Shown: in pieces, positions 1-8,979 of the stretch
Numbering within the stretch: the stretch's first letter is position 1
How the letters are laid out: every line of letters begins with the position of its first letter
NCBI GenBank assembly: GCA_029261875.1
Contig: JAJDAL010000015.1
Span: forward strand, 108,835 to 172,834
Direction of reading: 5' to 3'
Origin: Deltaproteobacteria bacterium
GTDB taxonomy: Bacteria > Myxococcota_A > UBA9160 > JAJDAL01
Length of the DNA: 64,000 nt
Notes under the pieces: model-generated
Seen by the model: only the letters and a program-made list of their open reading frames with translations
The model's database searches: none
What the model was told of the DNA's origin: nothing
Made by a program: the position numbers and the translations under genes

Positions 1-2
1 CC

Positions 3-3000
3 GAGGGTGACTACGTTGCAACATCCACCGTCTACCCGAATGGACTTGGCGGATGCAATGAGGCCGATTTCGTTTGCGAGGGAATCTGTGACCTCCCGGA
101 GATTTTCGAGGTCGCAGGATCCGAGAAGAAACGCTTCGAATACACCGCCAGCGGCCAGCTGGAGGAAGTGTACTTGGTGGACATTACGGGTTCCCAGGGC
201 GAAATCCGGCAAGCGCGCTTCACGTACGACGACTACGGAAACGTCATCACGACCCAGAACGCGCTCGGCCACGAAACGCATACGCGCTACGACGAATTGA
301 CCCACATCCACGCGGTCGAAACATGGTCCGACATCGGACCGGTTCGCCACACGACCCGAGCGGAATACGATCTTGGCTACGGCGTTCCGACGCTCGAGGT
401 GGGCCTGAACGGAGACGAGACCCATTACACGTACGACTCTTTCGGACGCCTCTCGACACTGACGCTACCTGGAGACGAGACCAGCAACCCCACCCAGCGT
501 TTCTTCTACGCACTGGTCGATCCCACGGCAGCGAATCAAGCGTACACCCAACGTGTCGATCAGCTCGACCGGGAGTTCAGCTATCAGGGTCTGGCCGAGT
601 TTCCCGGCTATCGGATGCGATCGACTTTCTTCGACTCCCTGGGTCGAACGACGCGCATCCAGGAGATCAAGGAAGTCTATGGCGTCGCCAAGCTGCTGGT
701 CTCAGGTCGAGTCAGCTACCTTACGGGTGGGCGGGTGTCGCGTTCCTATCCCCCGGTTGTCCGTCCACTCTCCGACACACGTGTTCCGGTGAACGTTTCG
801 CCTTTCGGACCCATTTCCCAATTCCACTATGACGATTTTGGCCGGTTGATCCAGCGCGATTTCCCGGATGGTCGAAGCGTCAAGACATCGCAGAAGACGG
901 CGTGGGTCTCACGGACCTGCGACGCCCGCAACGCGGCCCATCCCGATGACGGGTCTTGCACCGAAGAAGTGTCGGACGGCCTCGGGCGCATCATCGAGCG
1001 CAGAACCTACGAGGGTCGAAAGGTCCAGCCCTACAACGTTTTCCAGTATTTCTTCGACCCGGGGGGTCGGATCCGCTTCGAAATGCAGAACGCGGATTCC
1101 GCAACGTTGGTCGAATACCGCTACGACGGTTTCGGTCGCAAGACACAAACGATTCACCCCGACAGCGGCACATGGGCTTTCGAATACGACGCCGCCGGAA
1201 ACATGGTGAAGCGGATCGACCCGATTGCGAATCAATATCTCGAGTACTCCTATGACGCCGTCGGGCGGGTGCTGGAGAAGCGCGAAGTGATCGACGGAAC
1301 ATCCAGGGTGCTCGTCGCGTACCAGTACGACTTCCTCGATTCCGTCGACGATGTTCCCAACGGGATCGGACAGATGACTCGAGCGGTTTCCGATCCGGAC
1401 AACAGCGAGATTCCGAACCCCGCGGAGATGCGCCAGGAGAAGTTCGACATCCGCGGAAACGTACTGGAAACGACCCAGAGAATTGCGTTTCAGCGGTCGG
1501 ATCAGACGCTCTACGAAAAGAGTTTCAGCACGGTGAACCTCTACGACGAAGCGTTCCGACTTCTCGGTGTCCGGTACCCTCACCCCACACGCTCGGAGAC
1601 GCCCTACGAGGACGTGTACTACATGCGGTCGACGTTGGGATCCCTGGAGCGAATCTCCTCGGGTACCAACCACTATCTGTTTGGCGCCCACTACAACGAA
1701 CGCGGCGATGCCACGGCTCGACTGTTTGGCAACAGCACCTACGAATTCGTCGGCTACGGCAACGTCACGGACGGGTACCGGCTCCGCTCGATCGACACCT
1801 ATATGAACGGCGATCATCTGAGGGGACTGGCGTACGAGAATTACGACCGCAATGGGAATGTCCACGTGATTCGCGACACACGACACGCAGGACACACGAA
1901 GCAAAGTCGCACGCAGGTCCACGACTACGACGCGTTCTCACGCCTCAGTCGATCATCGCAATGTGGCGGGAGAAAGGTCTATCAAAACAGTTTCGGAATC
2001 AGCGGGAATGGAAACCTCGTAAGCAAAGGGGACGCATTGTTTGCCTACGAGAACGCCGACGCACCGCATCGGTTGACGTCCGTGATCGATTCCGAAGGCG
2101 AACACACGATCGCGTACGACGCGCGCGGAAACATGACGCAGCTTCCGGGCGGGCGCACGGTGGAATACGACAGCGAGGGGCGTGTGCGCCGCGTATTCCG
2201 GGATGGCACGCTCAAGGGCGAGTTCTTCTATGGGCCCACGGGTGAGCGCATTGCGTCGTCCGTCGACGGCGAAGGCGTCACCTTCCACTTTGGGTTGTTC
2301 GACGTCCAGGGCGATTCGATCGTTCGCTACATCCGAGACGGGGAGCGATTGATCGCCACATCGCGCGTGTCGGGCGGAAATGAATTGGCGGGGGCCGCGT
2401 CGGTCCAAAGCGCGAATCTGGCCCGAAATGTCACCGGCGGTGTATTCCTCCTGGTGTTCGGCCTTTCACTCTCCGCGCCGGGTCGGGTTCGGCTCTCCTT
2501 CGTGGGGCGCGTTCACAAGAGCTCGATTGCCCTTCTGACGGTTCTGGTGTTGAACCTCCCGCTGGTGGGATGCGTGCCGCCATCCGAGGACGCGATCCTC
2601 TACTACCACATCGACCATCTGGGCAGCACCCACATGATCACCGACGGCGACGGGCGGGTCGTGGAATACAACGTGTCGCGGAGCTATGGCGAATTCGAGG
2701 GCGCCTACAACGAGGACGGCTTCCCGACCTCGAACAACGAGGCAAAGTTTCGCTTCACGGGACACCGATCGGTTCAGGGCACCGGCTTGATCTATATGGG
2801 CGCCCGCTACTACGACCCGGCACTGGGAATGTTCATCAGTCCGGATCCAGCCGACCAGTTCTCGAGTCCCTATGCGTACGCGGGATGGAACCCCGTCAAC
2901 AACATCGATCCGAACGGTGAGTTCGCCATCATGGCCACGATCGGGCTCATGATGGCCTTCGCGGGCGTGGGTGCCATCATCGGCGGTTTCATGGCTGCGT

Positions 3001-3947
3001 TCCAAGCCAGCGCGAACGGAGCATCGGGCCCCGCGATCCAAGCCGCCTTCCAAGGCGGTCTGATCTCGGGTGCCATCAGTGGTGCCGTCAGCGGTGGGAT
3101 CGCCGTTGGGCTGGAGACGATTGCGTCCACAACCCTGACGACCGTCGTTTCCGTCGCCCAATTGGGATACAGCGGATACAACACGGGGCAGGGTTTGGCG
3201 AACGGTCAGTATCTCGTCGGTGCCGTCGGGGCACTGAGCCTTCTTTCCTCTCTGGCCCGCGGCTACAACGCGCTTGGGAAGGGCGAGGCTCAGTCCGCAG
3301 CGGAGGCACCGGCGGCACAGCACACCAACAATACCGCGGTTGCTGCAGCGCAGGCCGCAGATCCCCCGGCCGCAGCCGCAGCTCCGAAGCAGGCGGCTAC
3401 GCCGGTCGCAAAAGCGCGCGTTGCGAAGGCGGCTCCGCCGCGGGTTTCCCGAGCCGCGAAACCCGCGGCGCGAACCGTGCGCAGTGCGGCACCCAAGGCA
3501 AAAGTCGCGGCGAAAGTGGCAAGCGGAGCGCAAAGGGTGAATCTCGCCGATTCCGCTCCTTGCTGTCGAGTCAATCTCGAAGGACCGACCCCAAGCACTA
3601 CGTCGCCGCAGGAGCAGTTTCTGAACTCGCTGGATCCCGAGCCGCCCACTATGGGGCAGATATTCGACAACGTGGTGACCACCGAGCAGGCGGCCAACCT
3701 GATCGACGGAGCCGGGTATGTCCTGGACGCGGTGGGAATCTTTTACAAACCCGCCGCGGTCGGCGGTGTATTGGCGCACGGCACCGCGGCGTACATGCGG
3801 GGGGATGTGGTGGGTGGAGTCTTGTCCGTTCGCGGAGCGGGAACCGTTCTCGTGCCCGGCGCGGGAGGCGCCACGATGACGGTTACCGGCTGGGTAGCCG
3901 ACGGCGCCTTGGCGGTTGGCGCCAGCATGAACGCCCCCGGTCCGTGA
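3..3947 (+). CDS. YD/RHS-repeat giant protein, 5' end outside window
   Basis: The reading frame is open from base 3, so the N-terminus lies upstream of the window; an internal start would be an artefact. Many YD repeats (YDDYGN, YDSFGR, YDAAGNM, YDAFSR) run to about base 2330. A hydrophobic hairpin follows (about 2436-2575), ending in LPLVGC, then the RHS-associated core (YHIDHLGST, then GARYYDPALGMFISPDP near 2795-2850). The tip has Gly-rich hydrophobic stretches, an Ala/Lys/Pro-rich linker (about 3290-3540) and a last hydrophobic stretch. It is collinear with the second half of the giant at 54971-61813, sharing CEGICDLPEI, the TAW-x3-CDAR motif and YEYDAAGNMV-like repeats. Such proteins are exported wall-associated, adhesin or toxin scaffolds; the role here is unknown. 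No immunity-like gene follows: the next gene is convergent, 49 bp away. Confidence 0.9.
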   Translation, partial: EGDYVATSTVYPNGLGGCNEADFVCEGICDLPEIFEVAGSEKKRFEYTASGQLEEVYLVDITGSQGEIRQARFTYDDYGNVITTQNALGHETHTRYDELTHIHAVETWSDIGPVRHTTRAEYDLGYGVPTLEVGLNGDETHYTYDSFGRLSTLTLPGDETSNPTQRFFYALVDPTAANQAYTQRVDQLDREFSYQGLAEFPGYRMRSTFFDSLGRTTRIQEIKEVYGVAKLLVSGRVSYLTGGRVSRSYPPVVRPLSDTRVPVNVSPFGPISQFHYDDFGRLIQRDFPDGRSVKTSQKTAWVSRTCDARNAAHPDDGSCTEEVSDGLGRIIERRTYEGRKVQPYNVFQYFFDPGGRIRFEMQNADSATLVEYRYDGFGRKTQTIHPDSGTWAFEYDAAGNMVKRIDPIANQYLEYSYDAVGRVLEKREVIDGTSRVLVAYQYDFLDSVDDVPNGIGQMTRAVSDPDNSEIPNPAEMRQEKFDIRGNVLETTQRIAFQRSDQTLYEKSFSTVNLYDEAFRLLGVRYPHPTRSETPYEDVYYMRSTLGSLERISSGTNHYLFGAHYNERGDATARLFGNSTYEFVGYGNVTDGYRLRSIDTYMNGDHLRGLAYENYDRNGNVHVIRDTRHAGHTKQSRTQVHDYDAFSRLSRSSQCGGRKVYQNSFGISGNGNLVSKGDALFAYENADAPHRLTSVIDSEGEHTIAYDARGNMTQLPGGRTVEYDSEGRVRRVFRDGTLKGEFFYGPTGERIASSVDGEGVTFHFGLFDVQGDSIVRYIRDGERLIATSRVSGGNELAGAASVQSANLARNVTGGVFLLVFGLSLSAPGRVRLSFVGRVHKSSIALLTVLVLNLPLVGCVPPSEDAILYYHIDHLGSTHMITDGDGRVVEYNVSRSYGEFEGAYNEDGFPTSNNEAKFRFTGHRSVQGTGLIYMGARYYDPALGMFISPDPADQFSSPYAYAGWNPVNNIDPNGEFAIMATIGLMMAFAGVGAIIGGFMAAFQASANGASGPAIQAAFQGGLISGAISGAVSGGIAVGLETIASTTLTTVVSVAQLGYSGYNTGQGLANGQYLVGAVGALSLLSSLARGYNALGKGEAQSAAEAPAAQHTNNTAVAAAQAADPPAAAAAPKQAATPVAKARVAKAAPPRVSRAAKPAARTVRSAAPKAKVAAKVASGAQRVNLADSAPCCRVNLEGPTPSTTSPQEQFLNSLDPEPPTMGQIFDNVVTTEQAANLIDGAGYVLDAVGIFYKPAAVGGVLAHGTAAYMRGDVVGGVLSVRGAGTVLVPGAGGATMTVTGWVADGALAVGASMNAPGP

Positions 3948-3996
3948 TCGAACCGCCGCCGGGTCGCTCGCAACGCCTCGGAACGGAACTGGAGAC

Positions 3997-4404
3997 TCAG
4001 GGGCAGGCGGGTCCTTCGCATGCGAGGGGGCAGCTTTCGCATTTGGGGCCCGGCAGCGCGTTGAAGAGTTGGCGGCCGATGTTCAGATCTCCGCCGCTGA
4101 TGAAGGTTCCCAGGTTGTCGAGGTCGTAGCGCGCGCAGGGCTCGAGTCCGCTGGTTCCGCATTCGCTGAGGGTGCGGTCCTTGTTGAACGAGGCCAGGTG
4201 CTGGCTGAGATCGAGGCCTCCGACGAAGTCTCCCTGGTTGGTGAATTTCGCGTCGCAGGCGTTGCCGACGCCGTCCGCATCGTCGTCGAGTTGGCCGCCG
4301 GTGGTCGTTTGGAAGTCGAGGCGAAGCGGGGCTCCCAGCTCCCCGAGACGTGGGTTGAAGATCAGGATGCAGTTGTCCGATGCATCCGGCACGCCGTCGG
4401 CATC
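3997..4404 (-). repeat. Shared C-terminal module, copy 1 (TSP3 / dockerin-like / Cys tail)
   Basis: The last 135 codons of the PI-PLC-like gene encode a thrombospondin type 3 unit, the linker FQTTTGGQLDDDADG, two dockerin-like repeats (FTNQGDFVGGLDLSQHL and DLDNLGTFISGGDLNIGRQLF) and a tail with PGPKCESCPLAC. It aligns without internal gaps to 14803-15207; my hand count is about 78 identities in 130 positions. Confidence 0.85.
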
Positions 4405-7400
4405 GCTGTCCGGGGGCGTCGCGGAAGCAACCGGCGCGGCTACCGGAACCGAGTTGGGATCGTCCGGATCGCTTCCGGCCTGACACTCCGCCAGATTCGA
4501 AAAGCTGTCGCCGTCTTTGTCGAGAGCGGCGTCGGCTGCGTCCAAGGGATCGAAGTCGTTGAGGAGCTCGTAAGCGTCGGGCATTCCGTCGTTGTCGTCA
4601 TCGAGATCCGCGTTGTCTCCGATCAAGTCGCCGTCGGCGTCGAACTGCTCCGACGCGTCTTCGGGTAAGGCGTCGTCGAGATCCGGGACACCGTCGTGAT
4701 CGCGGTCGCTCGGTCCTGCCGCGGAGATGTGGAGCTGGTATGGCGTGGATGCGTCGTCGACGCCATACACGCGCACATACAAGACGTCGCCCTCGTTCAG
4801 ATCCGGAACGACAACTTCCTCTTCATCCTCCCGACCCTGGGAGCTGTGGATGAGCGCACGCGAATCGTCATAGATCTCAATCGAAAGATCGCCGGACCCA
4901 TGAGCGAAGGAAATGGCAATGCGCGTGTCTGCGTACCATTCGGACACCCAGCGGAAGTAGTCGTCGTTTCCGGGCAGGATCCGCAGGTTGTTCAGGGACA
5001 CGGTTCCGTTTCGATCCGTGGCCTGGTCGAAGTCATCGTTGATTTCCAGCAGATCGTCGCGCGGAGGCTGGCCGCACAAATCCATGAACGCACTCAGAAC
5101 GTTGATGCGATCGTTTCCGGAATTCAACCCCAGAAACGGAAAGCCCAGGACCGCCGAACGATAGATCCCGTTGTCCACGACGACACCCGCTTCGCCACTA
5201 CCGTCTCGGTATTCGAATAGGACATCCGTGCCGGGCACATCGGGATCGTGAACCATGGCGTCACTGATGTGCGTCGCCGAAGTCGCTTGGAAGCGAAAGG
5301 GGTTCGGCGGGTTGACGCCAATTTCGCTGACGAGTTCGTTGAATCCCAAGCTGGGGTCGCCCGTGGCCCGCACATGGCTTTCGAAAACATCTTCCGTGAA
5401 TGCGTTCACGCCCAGATAGTTCTGCGCGAAGGAGGTCAGCCCCCGATCGCGATAGTACTGCGGGCTGCTGAGCATCAGGCAACCCCCGCTGTCGAGGTAT
5501 TCGGCCAGGCTGGCCTCGGCGGCCGGGCTTGGGCCTGCCACCGGAGAGTTGTCCGTCGGGTCATCCGCGGCTCTGCCGGTGTACCAGAGGACGCGACCGA
5601 AAGGCGCCAGGTCGGCGGCAACCGGTTCCACACGACGATCGCCGGTTGCGGGATCCGTCGAGTTGTCGCCCGAGTTCGGGTTCTTCACATGCCAGATTTC
5701 GTAATCGATAAACTCCAGCTGGTTCAGCACGGAAATGTATTGGTTCTGTTCCTTCGACGTATCGTCGTTGTCGCCGTTCACCACCAGAACCGACGAGTTG
5801 AAGGTGGCGATGCAGTCGACGTTATCCACCATGCTGACGATGCCGTCGTCACAATCCGGGTCGCCGTCCCAGCCGGCGAATACCGAGCCCCGTGTCGGCA
5901 TAGCGGTCAGCTCCACCAGCGTGTTTACGACGTAGTGCTGTGAGCACGCGCTCTGCGGGCAATCGATACCCGATGAATCCGCACTCGGCACCGCCTCGGC
6001 GGTAACGGTTCCACCGCCCAATTTCTCGACCGTAAGGGCGTATTCGGTGCCCTCCAAGACGGAGATGACACGACATTCCACATCTTTGGCACCGACGGTC
6101 AGGCTGATCCTCAAAGGATCGTCGTCGTCTTCGTCTTCGTTCCAGCAGTCGAAAGCGCCGGCCCAACGCACGAACACGAAACCCGGATTGATGGTGGCTT
6201 CCAAGACCTCGGTTTGCTCACCTGAGCTCACCAGATAGAACTCATCACAGTCGGTCTCGGCCCCGCAATCAATGGCTCCCGGCGGATCACTGATGACCTC
6301 GCTGCCTTCCGAAGGGGCGACGATCAAAGAATGGCTGGTCCGCTTGAACACGGCGGTGCAGGTTCGGTTTGCCTCCATGCTCACCATGCCGTCGGCACAA
6401 TCCGAATCCCCTTTCCATCGGTCGAAGACCGAATCGCCAAACGGCATTGGGGTCATCGACACTTGGCTACCGGTCGAATAAATGAAGCAGGCGTACTCCG
6501 CGTTCGAGCAGGCCGGACCTTCGGGGTCCACATCAACGCTGCCAGCGCCGGCTTCGTAAACGACCAGGCTCGGCTTCGGCCGAAATGCGGCACTTGCGGC
6601 GATGTTCGAGCCATCGACGATCGTCAGTTCGCAAGTCGTCGAAGCGCCGCAACTGGCTGCGTCGCCATTCCACTGCATGAATTCCGAGCGTTCCGTGGGT
6701 GTGGCGGTCAACGTCACGACATCACCCGGTGTGTAGTAGTTGCCACCGATCTGGAAAGTAGGTGCCGGGGCAACGGATACGCTGCCCGAACCCAGTCCTG
6801 CCGGTCCCTCGTTCACCACTTCGATGCCGAGCAGTACCGGTTCCTCGGGAATCGTGACCGACAAGAAGGCACTGGGTCCTTCACATCCAGCAGCGGCGGC
6901 GGCGTGGACGCTGAAGTCGTAGGCTCCGGGCGCAAGGGGTAATGGGGACAGATAGCGCGTGTCGTGGCGAAAGTGGTGGAAGAGTGGGTTGTCGCTGACC
7001 ACGATCTCGTACCCTACGGCGTTCGGTACCGGGTTCCACTCGATCAGGGGCCTGCCGGTTTCGACCAGATTGAATCGCAACGCGTTGGGCTGCGCGAGGA
7101 TCGGGCATCGGAATCCCGTACCCATGACGAGGACACTCTTTCCAGCGATTTCCCGCCGGTAGAAGGTGGTGTCTCCGGCGATCGAGTAGGCCCAATTGTC
7201 GAATCCACCGTCGCCGTCTTTTGCGAAGACGTTCCAAAAGGAACCGGGGAAAGCGGCGACGACGCGCTGGTACAAGTTTTGGACAATCGAATCGATGCCG
7301 CTCCCCAGGCCCGCAGCCACTTGGCCGTCCACAAAAGCGATCAGTTCCGCTTCGGAATAGACTTCTGGAGATTGCGTGTTGAACACGAATGACGTGTATT

Positions 7401-8736
7401 TGCGGGTCTCGAGAACGTTGTCCGTACCGATGTAGTCGGTTTGTGTGAAGAGCTCGGGACCTGCGAAAAGTCCGGTGGGATTGATGTCGTCGATCGACAC
7501 GATGTAATTCATGCGTTGGTCCGGAAGCAACCGGCTCAAGAAAACCTTCAATAGTTGCCGGCGATCCCGCGCCTGCTTGTCGTCCCCGATCTCCGTTCCC
7601 CCGTAAGCGATATTGTTCACCACGTACCCAAAGTCGCCGTTCAGCACCGTGATGGGCAGGGTCGGGTCCCGCAACGGAAAATTGTGGGCGATGATCGCGT
7701 CGATCAAGGCGGCACCCGGAAAATCCATCATCATGATGCCGGTTCGATCGAGGCCGGCCACGAGCAGGTGTTCGAGGGCGTAATCATTGACGCCCGTGAT
7801 GACGGAAGATCCGCCTGCGATGGTAAGAGGGGCCGCAAAAATGCTGAAATCCGACAGGTAGTTCATGTACAAGACGGACGGCGATCCATTCTTCGTTGCC
7901 GTGAGGTGGTTTCTTACGTCATCCCATTTGTCCTCGATATCAAAAATCGTGATGACATCGAGTGTGTCCTGGATCTCCATCGCCGTGTTGCTTCGGTACC
8001 AGATGCCATAACACGGAGGTCCAGCCGGGGCCGAGTCGGAGTCAGCACCGTTCTTGAAATCCTGCAGGATCACGATCTTCCCGCGCACTTCTCCGAGGGT
8101 GGGGATGTAGTCCTGTTGTTTGCCTTCGGCATTGTCGTTGGAGCCACATTGATCCGTCGGCATCCCGTCGGCTCGGGTGGCGTCCGGGCGCTGCCAGATC
8201 TTGCTGCCATGGATTGTCTCGTCGCGATACCACTCGTAGGTTTTCGCGAAAGAGCGGGTTACGTTTTCACCCCCCTTGGGTGTCACTCCCTCGCCGCCGA
8301 AACGCATGAGAATGGTCTCGCCGGGATGCGCGTCGAGAAACTGGGCCGCTTTTTGGAGAACCTCGCCGAACATCGCGTTCTGGTAGAACGCTCCGTGGTG
8401 GATCGCGAAGCGGTCATCGATATGCCGGGCCCGAACGTCGAGCACGCGAATGCCCGCCAGCAGCTGCCGGTCCAGGTAGAGTTCCTGAGTGCGAACGAAA
8501 CCACCGCCAAAACGCGACATGGTGTCGTGCGTGCCCGGAAGGGACAGTTCGCTGATGGAAATCGAATCCGGCAGCCAGCTCATCCAGTCCGGATGGCGCG
8601 TCTGGATCTCGTTGTCGTCGGAGTAGACGTAGCGAGGATTGGCCAACCCCTCGGTAGGGAGACAGAACCACCCGACTGCCGATAACGCGATGAGTGTGCG
8701 AAGGAGACCGGGGGACCGAGAATGGGAGTATGGCAA
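3997..8736 (-). CDS. Secreted multidomain protein with PI-PLC X-like domain
   Basis: This 1579-residue protein starts at TTG with GGAG six bases upstream. A signal peptide (about 1-32) precedes a domain resembling bacterial phosphatidylinositol-specific phospholipase C: LPGTHD (His70, Asp71), LDVRAR (Arg102) and HHG (His114) match the two general acid/base histidines, Asp and Arg of the Bacillus enzyme. Known members cleave phosphatidylinositol or GPI anchors. Then come a fibronectin III-like segment (about 560-625), four InlB B-like repeats with FxxWxGD motifs (about 640-960), a Rossmann-like segment starting VLVVNGDNDD, a pre-peptidase C-terminal-like beta domain, thrombospondin type 3 Asp-rich repeats and the module shared with 12592-15207. 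It is convergent with the RHS gene. PI-PLC fold is fairly sure; substrate is not. Confidence 0.85.
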   Translation of the reverse strand: MPYSHSRSPGLLRTLIALSAVGWFCLPTEGLANPRYVYSDDNEIQTRHPDWMSWLPDSISISELSLPGTHDTMSRFGGGFVRTQELYLDRQLLAGIRVLDVRARHIDDRFAIHHGAFYQNAMFGEVLQKAAQFLDAHPGETILMRFGGEGVTPKGGENVTRSFAKTYEWYRDETIHGSKIWQRPDATRADGMPTDQCGSNDNAEGKQQDYIPTLGEVRGKIVILQDFKNGADSDSAPAGPPCYGIWYRSNTAMEIQDTLDVITIFDIEDKWDDVRNHLTATKNGSPSVLYMNYLSDFSIFAAPLTIAGGSSVITGVNDYALEHLLVAGLDRTGIMMMDFPGAALIDAIIAHNFPLRDPTLPITVLNGDFGYVVNNIAYGGTEIGDDKQARDRRQLLKVFLSRLLPDQRMNYIVSIDDINPTGLFAGPELFTQTDYIGTDNVLETRKYTSFVFNTQSPEVYSEAELIAFVDGQVAAGLGSGIDSIVQNLYQRVVAAFPGSFWNVFAKDGDGGFDNWAYSIAGDTTFYRREIAGKSVLVMGTGFRCPILAQPNALRFNLVETGRPLIEWNPVPNAVGYEIVVSDNPLFHHFRHDTRYLSPLPLAPGAYDFSVHAAAAAGCEGPSAFLSVTIPEEPVLLGIEVVNEGPAGLGSGSVSVAPAPTFQIGGNYYTPGDVVTLTATPTERSEFMQWNGDAASCGASTTCELTIVDGSNIAASAAFRPKPSLVVYEAGAGSVDVDPEGPACSNAEYACFIYSTGSQVSMTPMPFGDSVFDRWKGDSDCADGMVSMEANRTCTAVFKRTSHSLIVAPSEGSEVISDPPGAIDCGAETDCDEFYLVSSGEQTEVLEATINPGFVFVRWAGAFDCWNEDEDDDDPLRISLTVGAKDVECRVISVLEGTEYALTVEKLGGGTVTAEAVPSADSSGIDCPQSACSQHYVVNTLVELTAMPTRGSVFAGWDGDPDCDDGIVSMVDNVDCIATFNSSVLVVNGDNDDTSKEQNQYISVLNQLEFIDYEIWHVKNPNSGDNSTDPATGDRRVEPVAADLAPFGRVLWYTGRAADDPTDNSPVAGPSPAAEASLAEYLDSGGCLMLSSPQYYRDRGLTSFAQNYLGVNAFTEDVFESHVRATGDPSLGFNELVSEIGVNPPNPFRFQATSATHISDAMVHDPDVPGTDVLFEYRDGSGEAGVVVDNGIYRSAVLGFPFLGLNSGNDRINVLSAFMDLCGQPPRDDLLEINDDFDQATDRNGTVSLNNLRILPGNDDYFRWVSEWYADTRIAISFAHGSGDLSIEIYDDSRALIHSSQGREDEEEVVVPDLNEGDVLYVRVYGVDDASTPYQLHISAAGPSDRDHDGVPDLDDALPEDASEQFDADGDLIGDNADLDDDNDGMPDAYELLNDFDPLDAADAALDKDGDSFSNLAECQAGSDPDDPNSVPVAAPVASATPPDSDADGVPDASDNCILIFNPRLGELGAPLRLDFQTTTGGQLDDDADGVGNACDAKFTNQGDFVGGLDLSQHLASFNKDRTLSECGTSGLEPCARYDLDNLGTFISGGDLNIGRQLFNALPGPKCESCPLACEGPACP

Positions 8737-8979
8737 TGAGGCTCCGATGGGGGTGGTGTCTCAAGTCCACGCTAGCAGAGGCCCCCTCCGATTGTGGATC
8801 GAGAGGGTGTTTCGGATGATTCGACCAGCTGCCTCGCGGAAACCCCGTTAGCGCGGCGCGCGACGAGCGAGTTGAGGGCGGGCAAGATCATTTCGGGGCT
8901 TCCGAATACAGATCTTTAGTCGTCCGGCCGGACCTGTCGGGTGTCCAGGCGCAGCAAGCGCCAGCTCGCGCGGCCTGTC

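Noticed and set aside
3948..3996. Immunity gene after the first RHS gene
   Set aside because: Only 49 bp separate it from the convergent PI-PLC-like gene; there is no room for a gene.
8922..8933. 12-bp palindrome as terminator of the flippase operon
   Set aside because: The palindrome is perfect but short, without loop or T-tract; kept only as a note under the flippase.
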